Assembly (NCBI RefSeq): GCF_002000055.1
Contig: NZ_MVBD01000004.1
Span: 248,001 to 312,000, forward strand
Source of the DNA: Marinicella sediminis
Lineage (GTDB): Bacteria; Pseudomonadota; Gammaproteobacteria; Xanthomonadales; Marinicellaceae
DNA length: 64,000 nt
Direction of reading: 5' to 3'
A program made the position numbers and the translations under genes. Each line of letters starts with the position of its first letter. Positions within the stretch are counted from its first letter, which is position 1. Positions 57,003 through 64,000 of this stretch are shown in pieces. The notes beneath the pieces are model-generated. The model was given only the letters and a program-made list of their open reading frames with translations, made no database searches and was not told where the DNA came from.

Positions 57003-58673
57003 ATGGCTGAATACATCTACACCATGATGGGCGTGAGCAAAACCGTGCCGCCCAACCGTGAAATCATCAAAGACATTTCTCTTTCGTTCTTTCCAGGCGC
57101 TAAAATCGGTGTGCTGGGCCTGAACGGGGCCGGTAAATCCACCGTACTGCGAATCATGGCAGGTATAGACAAAGAATTCAGTGGTGAAGCCAGACCCCAA
57201 CCAGGCATCAAAATTGGCTACCTGCCTCAGGAACCACAATTGGATGATGACCAGTCAGTGCGTGAAAACGTCGAAGCTGGCATGGGTGATGTCAAACAAT
57301 TATTGGCAGATTTTGATGAGATCAACATGAAATTTGCCGAACCCATGAGCGACGATGAGATGAATGAACTGTTGGCCAGGCAGGCTGAACTTCAGGAACA
57401 AATCGATACCGCCAACGGCTGGGACATGGACCGCACGATGAACATGGCTGCTGAAGCACTGCGCCTGCCTCCCTGGGATGCCGAAGTGAAAAACCTCTCT
57501 GGTGGTGAAAAACGTCGCGTGGCTTTGTGCAAGCTGTTGTTATCTTCGCCAGACATGTTACTGCTCGATGAACCAACCAACCACCTGGATGCCGAAACCG
57601 TGGCCTGGCTGGAACGCTACCTGCATGACTTCACCGGCACCATTGTGGCGGTCACGCATGATCGGTATTTCCTGGACAATGCCGCCGAATGGATTCTTGA
57701 ACTTGACCGCGGTCATGGAATCCCCTGGAAAGGTAATTATTCGTCCTGGCTGGAACAGAAGGAAAAACGCCTGGAACAGGAAGCCAAGCAAGAACAGGCT
57801 CACATGAAAACCATCAGGCATGAGCTGGAATGGGTCCGTTCGAATGCCAAAGGCCGCCGCACAAAATCCAAGGCCCGACTCAAACAATTTGAAGAGTTAC
57901 AATCCAAAGAGTTCCAGAAACGCAACGAAACATCACAGATCTATATCCCGCCGGGACCCAGACTGGGTGAAAGTGTGATCGAGTTTGATCATGTCTCCAA
58001 AGCATTTGGTGACAAATACCTGATCGATGATTTGTCTTTCAAAGTGCCACAAGGTGCCATCGTTGGGATCATCGGCCCCAATGGGGCAGGTAAATCCACC
58101 CTGTTCAACATGATCGCCGGAACCGAACAGCCGGATGAAGGCAGCATTGCCATCGGCCCGACTGTGGAATTGGCTTATGTGTCACAAAGCCGGGAGGACC
58201 TGGGTCATGACAAACCCCTCTGGGAAGAAGTCGCTGATGGCGAAGAAGTGATCAAAGTGGGGAACTATACCCTGCCCGCCAGGGCCTGGCTCAGCCGCTT
58301 CAATTTCCGCGGTGCCGATCAACAAAAACAAGTCAAACACCTCTCAGGTGGTGAACGCAATCGGTTACAACTGGCCAAAGTGTTGAAACTGGGCGGTAAT
58401 GTGTTGTTACTGGATGAACCAACCAATGACCTGGATGTGGAAACGCTGCGGGCACTGGAAGAAGCGCTGCTGAATTATGCCGGATCGGTGATGGTAATTT
58501 CCCATGACCGTTGGTTCCTTGACCGCATCGCCACCCACATTCTGGCCTATGAGAACAATTCACATGTGGAATTTTTTGAAGGCAATTACACTGAATATGA
58601 GCAGGATTACAAAAACCGCCATGGCAAAACCCTGCAGCCAGAACGGATCAAATACCGACCGCTGAAAAAATAA
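57003..58673 (+). CDS. ettA: Energy-dependent translational throttle protein EttA (ABC-F)
   Basis: A 556-residue cytoplasmic ABC-F protein with two ATPase domains. Walker A GLNGAGKST and GPNGAGKST, signature LSGGEKRRVALC and LSGGERNRLQLA, and Walker B MLLLDEPTNHLD and VLLLDEPTNDLD. The arm and linker (LEQKEKRLEQE, then a basic stretch) are of the EttA type. EttA gates the first elongation step according to energy state. Length matches E. coli EttA (555). Confidence 0.97.
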   Translation: MAEYIYTMMGVSKTVPPNREIIKDISLSFFPGAKIGVLGLNGAGKSTVLRIMAGIDKEFSGEARPQPGIKIGYLPQEPQLDDDQSVRENVEAGMGDVKQLLADFDEINMKFAEPMSDDEMNELLARQAELQEQIDTANGWDMDRTMNMAAEALRLPPWDAEVKNLSGGEKRRVALCKLLLSSPDMLLLDEPTNHLDAETVAWLERYLHDFTGTIVAVTHDRYFLDNAAEWILELDRGHGIPWKGNYSSWLEQKEKRLEQEAKQEQAHMKTIRHELEWVRSNAKGRRTKSKARLKQFEELQSKEFQKRNETSQIYIPPGPRLGESVIEFDHVSKAFGDKYLIDDLSFKVPQGAIVGIIGPNGAGKSTLFNMIAGTEQPDEGSIAIGPTVELAYVSQSREDLGHDKPLWEEVADGEEVIKVGNYTLPARAWLSRFNFRGADQQKQVKHLSGGERNRLQLAKVLKLGGNVLLLDEPTNDLDVETLRALEEALLNYAGSVMVISHDRWFLDRIATHILAYENNSHVEFFEGNYTEYEQDYKNRHGKTLQPERIKYRPLKK

Positions 58674-58694
58674 CAGCACGATAAAACCGTGTTA

Positions 58695-58719
58695 TCAGGG
58701 GCTGCCAGGCAGCCCCTGA
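58695..58719 (+). other. Palindromic hairpin downstream of ettA
   Basis: Two perfect 12-base arms around a single central A (TCAGGGGCTGCC-A-GGCAGCCCCTGA). In RNA the central bases would open into a small loop. No T-run follows, so it is not a clear terminator. Confidence 0.55.
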
Positions 58720-58880
58720 AGACAGCGTTCATCGGCATATAAACCAAACCACTGCAGACAAGTCTTTTGCCAATTGCAGTACCATTGAATACGCCTGCAA
58801 TCCACTATCACTGTTGATTTCACTTAACCCTCACCACTTTATTGGTTAGAATAATTGGACTTCATACTGACCAATGAACC

Positions 58881-61800
58881 ATGCAAGCAACCAACCTGAC
58901 ATTCATTTTATCCCTGTTTTTACTGACTGTACTCAGCCCTATGGCGTCAGCCAAAGTGGTGTACCCTGAGGCCTACGCCGGGCTTAACCCACAGGCATAT
59001 CACCCCATCACTCTGGTGGCCAATAAGACAGGTGGGCTCAGCTATCAGTGGCAAAATACCCTCATTGAAGTACCTGAAGCACAACTCAATAAATCGGCCA
59101 CCTCAGCGAATCAAAGCTTCATCCAAAACATCAAAGGTGGTGTGATCAAAGCCACCGCAGGCACCAACAGCTTGTTTGGTGACATGCATGTGGACAACAC
59201 ACATTACATCCTGACCACCAATCAATCTGGCATTTGGGCCGTGGAACTGCCTGATCATGGTGTCCAATACAATGACTGTGGTCTGGATCATCAGGCTGAG
59301 CACACCAACCTGACAGCCGCTGCTGAGTCAACCAACAGCAAAGCCGCCGGCACCATCATTGATGTACTGATGCTTTATGATCAGGCCATTGCTGATCGTT
59401 ATCCAGGCGCATTGCTGCAAGCCCGGGTTGACCAGTATTTCTTCATCTCAAATCAAGCCTATGCCAATTCAGGGCTTGACCTGGCGGTTCGGCAGGTTGG
59501 TCTTGAACAAGTGGGTTATGACCTGGATGATGCCAACATCAACCTCTTAAACCTGTTGCAAAGCGCATTGTCACTGGGAGTGGGATCTCATGGGTTACAA
59601 AATGTGCCGCAACTGTATGCCGACAGTGGCGCCGACCTGGTGATCTTTTTGCGGACCCACAACATCGAAACCCGCGGCAATTGTGGCATTGCTTTTTTTC
59701 CCGTTTCAACAGCCCAAAGTAATTTTGACCCCAGCTATGGAGTCAACATCATGGCCGATGGCATGAGCAGTTGGTCGGTTTGCACCGATCAGTTGATGGT
59801 TCATGAAATTGGTCATAATCTTGGCGCCGGGCACCACAATGAGAGCCAACAAAACAGGTACATTCCAGATGCGGCAGGGTTTGCCAAATTGGGTCAATTC
59901 GGTACCGTGATGGGTTCATTTGGTACCGGCCAACCTGATCGTTTTTTGGAACTGGACTACTTTTCTAATCCCGCAGTACAATGTGGTGGCGGCCCCTGTG
60001 GTATCGAAGGTCAGTTCAACAACGTCAACGTCATCAATCAACTGAAGGGACCTGTGTCTGCTTATCAGGCTGCTGTTTCACCGGCACCACTGCCACCAGA
60101 TTTCACCACTGCGCTGATTGACCAGGATGGAGATGGTGTGCTGGACAGGGATGATGAATTCCCTTTTGATGCCAATGAATCCATCGACAGCGATGGAGAC
60201 GGTGTGGGTGACATCAGTGATGTCTTCCCGGCCCTGGCAAGCGAACAGATTGACACCGACAGTGATGGCATCGGCAACAACAGTGATTTTGACGACGATG
60301 GCGATGGCATTCTGGATGTCGATGACGCCTTCCCGCTGAATCCCAATGAAGTCAGCGACAGTGACCAGGACGGCTATGGAGACATCAGTGATGCCTTTGT
60401 GTTTGAAGCATCAGAACACCTTGATTCTGATAACGACAACATCGGTAACAACGATGACATTGATGATGACAATGATGGTGTGGCTGACCTGGACCTGGTC
60501 GGTCAGGACATCCTGGTGATCAGTGTGGGAAATAACCGCATCCTCAGATTCGACGCCCAAACAGGGCTCTCAAAGGGTCTTGAAGTGTTACCTGAAGATG
60601 GCTTGTTCACCTTTCAGTCAGACCTGACTTATGATGATTTCACCAACCAGTTATTTTTCACCAGTGCCAGTTCGGTGCAACTGATGGACTTGCAAGACCC
60701 TTATGGTTCGCCCAGCGTTTTGATCCCACCCTACGCCAACACAGGCGCTCAACTGGGCACCGGATTTCCGACTGCTTTGCATGTCAGCAACGACCGCAAC
60801 CTGATCACCGCCAAGTTGCGGGGCACCTCACTGGATGCATACTCGTACAGTAACATCGACAAGCCAAGCCAATTCTTTTATGCTGGTTTGAATGGCGTGA
60901 ACAGCGAAAACATCATCGCCATCAAACAACACCAAGAGCACATCTATTTACTGGGTCTTGAAACTGAAATTTACCGGGGTCAGGTCAACGGTGGAACATT
61001 CGCTTCACTGGGCGTTGCCGATAAAACCTGGCTGGTCGACCCCTATGACTTCGTTATAACTGATGATGATCGTTTATTACACACCGATCAGGGCCGTAAC
61101 AAAGTGGTCATCACCGACCTCAGTGATGTCAGTTTTGGCGGCATTTTTGCTGACCTCGTTCCCCTCGGCTATTCCAACCCAACAGGCATTGATCTGACCA
61201 ACGATGGTCGGGTGCTGGTCACCGCCACTGATCAAAATGCGATTTTGTCTTTTGATCTGGACACCGGTGAATTCCTCGGCACACTGGTTGCAGGCTTTGG
61301 TCTGAACCAACCCCATAAATTACTGGTAGTTCCGCAACTGAAGGACCGGTTTCATAAAGACGCTGATAAAGTCCTCAGACCCAACGCCGGCAACTGGTAC
61401 AACCCCGCCACTGCAGGGCGTGGCTTCAACATTGGCATTTTCAATAACCGCTTACAAGTTCTGTGGTTCACTTTTGACGAAGACGGTTTACCTGTATGGT
61501 ACACTTCTGCAGGCCTGCTTGACGGCCACAACTACAGTGCCGAATTGCTCAGGTCTGAACTGATCAATGGCACACCAGAATTTGAAATCGTTGGCCAGCT
61601 TGAGATTGAATTTATCAATGAACGACAAGCCACTGTGGATTGGCAAATCGGGGCATTCAGTGATTCAGAACCCCTCGAGTGGTTTCAGTTCAGTCTGGAA
61701 CCCGAACTGGAATACCTGACCGGCATGTGGAGCCGCCCTGACACCCCTGGCTGGGGATTGGCAGTGACCACCAATGGTGACAAAACCGTCAGCATTCCAT

Positions 61801-62087
61801 TTGTGTTTGATGACAATGGTCAGCCCCGCTGGGCGATCAGTGATGTGGCCACTGGTAAACAACCTTTTGTGTTCAACATGGGCACATCCTTCAGTGACAG
61901 TTTATGTCCTTCCTGTACCGGCAACACGCCACCTGAAATCACCTTGTCCGGAACCATGGGGCTGGATTTATCAGACCAGGCATACTGGGACAGCGACATC
62001 ACCTGGCCTGATCCCATTCCGGGCAGCTGGTTGTTGGATCAGACCGAACTGGTGAGAATCTCCAGCGCAGCCACCCGGCCCAGATAA
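58881..62087 (+). CDS. Large secreted zinc metalloprotease with calcium-binding repeats
   Basis: A 1068-residue protein. A signal peptide ends near MASA. The metalloprotease domain (about 155-395) has the zinc site HEIGHNLGAGHH (His308, His312 and His318). Acidic D-x-D-G-D-type repeats like thrombospondin type 3 occupy about 413-534 (IDSDGDGVGDISD). A beta-propeller-like region follows (about 540-830). Two WYNP/WxRP-type modules (AGNWYNPATAGRGF and TGMWSRPDTPGWGL) end the protein, similar to the tail of the Spondin_N protein at 4386-6248. Extracellular calcium-dependent activity is likely; substrate unknown. Confidence 0.88.
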   Translation: MQATNLTFILSLFLLTVLSPMASAKVVYPEAYAGLNPQAYHPITLVANKTGGLSYQWQNTLIEVPEAQLNKSATSANQSFIQNIKGGVIKATAGTNSLFGDMHVDNTHYILTTNQSGIWAVELPDHGVQYNDCGLDHQAEHTNLTAAAESTNSKAAGTIIDVLMLYDQAIADRYPGALLQARVDQYFFISNQAYANSGLDLAVRQVGLEQVGYDLDDANINLLNLLQSALSLGVGSHGLQNVPQLYADSGADLVIFLRTHNIETRGNCGIAFFPVSTAQSNFDPSYGVNIMADGMSSWSVCTDQLMVHEIGHNLGAGHHNESQQNRYIPDAAGFAKLGQFGTVMGSFGTGQPDRFLELDYFSNPAVQCGGGPCGIEGQFNNVNVINQLKGPVSAYQAAVSPAPLPPDFTTALIDQDGDGVLDRDDEFPFDANESIDSDGDGVGDISDVFPALASEQIDTDSDGIGNNSDFDDDGDGILDVDDAFPLNPNEVSDSDQDGYGDISDAFVFEASEHLDSDNDNIGNNDDIDDDNDGVADLDLVGQDILVISVGNNRILRFDAQTGLSKGLEVLPEDGLFTFQSDLTYDDFTNQLFFTSASSVQLMDLQDPYGSPSVLIPPYANTGAQLGTGFPTALHVSNDRNLITAKLRGTSLDAYSYSNIDKPSQFFYAGLNGVNSENIIAIKQHQEHIYLLGLETEIYRGQVNGGTFASLGVADKTWLVDPYDFVITDDDRLLHTDQGRNKVVITDLSDVSFGGIFADLVPLGYSNPTGIDLTNDGRVLVTATDQNAILSFDLDTGEFLGTLVAGFGLNQPHKLLVVPQLKDRFHKDADKVLRPNAGNWYNPATAGRGFNIGIFNNRLQVLWFTFDEDGLPVWYTSAGLLDGHNYSAELLRSELINGTPEFEIVGQLEIEFINERQATVDWQIGAFSDSEPLEWFQFSLEPELEYLTGMWSRPDTPGWGLAVTTNGDKTVSIPFVFDDNGQPRWAISDVATGKQPFVFNMGTSFSDSLCPSCTGNTPPEITLSGTMGLDLSDQAYWDSDITWPDPIPGSWLLDQTELVRISSAATRPR

Positions 62088-62097
62088 ATCTACAAAA

Positions 62098-62128
62098 AAA
62101 CCCACCTGAAGATGATTCAGGTGGGTTT
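62098..62128. terminator. Bidirectional terminator
   Basis: AAACCCACCTGAA with TTCAGGTGGGTTT around five bases, and A-rich sequence upstream. It ends the metalloprotease (+) and the oligopeptidase (-). Confidence 0.92.
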
Positions 62129-62150
62129 GTGGTTTACAGTGAAACCGCAG

Positions 62151-64000
62151 TTATTCCTTGATGCCTGCCAATTTCAGCAGAAAGGTATAATCCTGGGCCG
62201 TTTCTTTGAAATATGAGAATCGACCTGAAGCACCACCATGACCGGTGTCCATGTTGGTGCGGAGCAAGACCAGCTTGTCATTGGTTTTCATTTCTCTGAG
62301 CTTGGCCGCCCATTTGGCCGGCTCCCAATATTGTACCTGGGAATCATGTAAACCAGTGGTGATCAGGATGTTCGGATAATCCTGTGCTTTGACCTGATCA
62401 TATGGCGAGTAAGACAACATATAATCATAAGAATCTTTGTTCTTTGGGTTGCCCCATTCATCAAATTCACCGGTGGTCAAAGGAATGTCTTCATCCAGCA
62501 TGGTGGTAACCACATCGACAAAGGGAACGGCAGCAATCATACCGTCATACAACATACCATCCAGATTGGCCACCACACCCATCAATAAGCCACCGGCACT
62601 GCCACCCCAGGCATAAACCCGTTTGGCATCTCCAATGTTTTGTGCCAGCAGTGCTTTGGTGGCATCAATGTAGTCAGTGAAGGTATTCATTTTATTGAAC
62701 ATCTTACCGTCTTCATACCATTGGCGGCCTTTGGCCTGAGAACCCCTGATGTGGGGAATGGCATAGATGAAACCACGATCCAGCAATGACAAGCGGCTGA
62801 GTGAAAACCGTGGGTCTATGGAAGACCCGTATGAGCCATAGGCATAAACCAGCAACGGCCTTTTATCCAGTTCACCCATGCCTTTTTTATACACCATGGA
62901 AACCGGGACCATGGCGCCATCACGGGCTTCTATTTCCAGTCGTTTGGACTGATAGTCTTCGGGATCGTATGCGCCATTGATTTTATCCTGCTTCAACAAC
63001 GTTTTCTCATCACTGTCGAGGTCAATTTCCAGCACACTGCCCAGCTGTGTCAGTGAGTCATAGTTGTACCGCATGGTGTTGTGATCCTGCTGCGGGTTGT
63101 ATGCCACACTCATGGTATAGGCCGGCTCCTCAGACTGAATCAGTTTGCTCTCGCCGGTTTCCCAATTCATCGCTTTGAGGTGTCTGATACCGTTTTTACG
63201 TTGTTCAACCACCAGCCAGTCCTTGAATGTTTCCAGGTCATAAATCAGGGTCTCATCATCATGAGGCACCACTTCCTGCCATTGGTCTTTGTTACCAGAC
63301 TCGCCAATGGGCGCTTTCATGACCCGCGAATTCAATGCCTGCCAGTTGGTTTTAATGACCCACTGGCCATTAAAGTCTTCAACCGTGTACTCATGTTTTG
63401 GCTCTCTGGGTAAAACAGATTGAAATTCACCTTGCGGATCATCTGCAGCAAGATAAAAAATTTCAGTGAGGGTGGTCGCTCCGGCATAGATCATGATGTA
63501 ATCTTTGGAACGAGAGGTATACGCAGCGATATAGAAGGTGTTATCTGGTTCTTCATACACCAGCACATCGTCGTCAGTCGCTGTGCCCAGTTCATGGCGG
63601 AACACCTGGTATGGTAACAAAGTGGTTGGGTGTTTTCGGGTATAGAACACAGTCTTGTTGTCTTTCGCCCAGGCGATCGATCCGGTGGTGTTTTTGATCA
63701 CATCATCAAGCATTTCTCCGGTTTCCAGATCTTTAAACCGCAAGTCATATTGCCGGCGACTGACGGTGTCTTCGGAAAACGCATAGATTTTATGATCGTG
63801 ACTGACACTTTGGCTGTTAGAAGCATAGTAAGCATGGCCTTCAGCCAATTTATTCACATCAATGAGGATTTCCTCATCAGCATCCATGCTGCCTTTTTTA
63901 CGGGCATAGATGGGGTATTCCTGACCTTCGGTGTATTTACGGTAATACCAAAAATCATCGATTTGATAAGGAACCGACTCATCATTCTGCACAATGCGGT
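62151..64000 (-). CDS. ptrB: S9A oligopeptidase B (partial, 5' end outside window)
   Basis: The frame runs to the window edge. The visible 616 residues start with a segment RIVQNDESVPYQ, which corresponds to about residue 80 of the roughly 690-residue family, so the N-terminus is cut off; the GTG at 63990-63992 is not the true start. A beta-propeller region is followed by the hydrolase domain. Catalytic Ser is in WGGSAGGLLMG and His in MDTGHGGASGR. LLVYAYGSYGSSIDP is also typical. It cleaves after basic residues in short peptides. Convergent with the metalloprotease gene. Confidence 0.92.
   Translation of the reverse strand, partial: RIVQNDESVPYQIDDFWYYRKYTEGQEYPIYARKKGSMDADEEILIDVNKLAEGHAYYASNSQSVSHDHKIYAFSEDTVSRRQYDLRFKDLETGEMLDDVIKNTTGSIAWAKDNKTVFYTRKHPTTLLPYQVFRHELGTATDDDVLVYEEPDNTFYIAAYTSRSKDYIMIYAGATTLTEIFYLAADDPQGEFQSVLPREPKHEYTVEDFNGQWVIKTNWQALNSRVMKAPIGESGNKDQWQEVVPHDDETLIYDLETFKDWLVVEQRKNGIRHLKAMNWETGESKLIQSEEPAYTMSVAYNPQQDHNTMRYNYDSLTQLGSVLEIDLDSDEKTLLKQDKINGAYDPEDYQSKRLEIEARDGAMVPVSMVYKKGMGELDKRPLLVYAYGSYGSSIDPRFSLSRLSLLDRGFIYAIPHIRGSQAKGRQWYEDGKMFNKMNTFTDYIDATKALLAQNIGDAKRVYAWGGSAGGLLMGVVANLDGMLYDGMIAAVPFVDVVTTMLDEDIPLTTGEFDEWGNPKNKDSYDYMLSYSPYDQVKAQDYPNILITTGLHDSQVQYWEPAKWAAKLREMKTNDKLVLLRTNMDTGHGGASGRFSYFKETAQDYTFLLKLAGIKE

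Overview
The window is a stretch of gammaproteobacterial chromosome, mostly housekeeping genes, with moderate GC, Shine-Dalgarno starts and many ATGA stop/start overlaps. MutY-YggX, EngB/cytochrome c4/DsbA, GlyQ-GlyS, a monofunctional RelA (EFDD type), EttA and YfhL-type ferredoxin fit Gammaproteobacteria. Many secreted proteins with IPTL/PEP-CTERM-like tails, C-terminal GFE motifs or WYNP-type domains recall Marinicella or related marine lineages. That placement is an inference; no 16S rRNA gene is present.

Layout: 1-4186 holds a LOG-family protein, tpx, a SixA-type phosphatase coupled to an FkbM methyltransferase, a membrane protein and a Rieske oxygenase. 4386-10268 holds a double Spondin_N secreted protein, an OmpR/EnvZ-type two-component pair, a GNAT acetyltransferase and a PhoD-like lipoprotein. 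10269-12972 is the accessory stretch: a structured-looking leader before an IPTL-CTERM-like protein, a subtilisin C-terminal fragment, a decayed IS3-family element with 15-bp perfect terminal repeats, and an AT-rich orphan gene. tRNA-Phe with a perfect sigma-70 promoter follows.

13149-28851 is core: yggX-mutY-ftsY, rsmD-coaD-ferredoxin-ggt, an MBL hydrolase with MAPEG and a TPR sulfotransferase, a CTERM-like secreted protein, an adenine/adenosine deaminase, a TPR/TolB-like membrane protein and glyQS. 29175-33959 has two convergent secreted peptidases (S9 and S8) sharing a bidirectional terminator. 34152-42514 has rnpB, relA, a RegB/RegA-like redox pair, two DsbA paralogues, cytochrome c4, and engB followed by an unknown gene overlapping uvrD/rep.

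The most unusual region is 44749-50744: four tandem, same-strand paralogues of a secreted protein family of unknown function. They fall into two subfamilies that alternate B'-A'-B-A in transcription order. Within each B-A pair the genes overlap. The pairs are separated by about 250 bp containing a hairpin that pairs fully only in the operon's RNA. This looks like a duplicated two-gene cassette and is the best candidate for an undescribed system. 50940-64000 returns to core genes (tex, a PqqB-like hydrolase, DUF502, an LTA-synthase-like sulfatase, ettA), then a large secreted metalloprotease and an oligopeptidase B cut by the window end.
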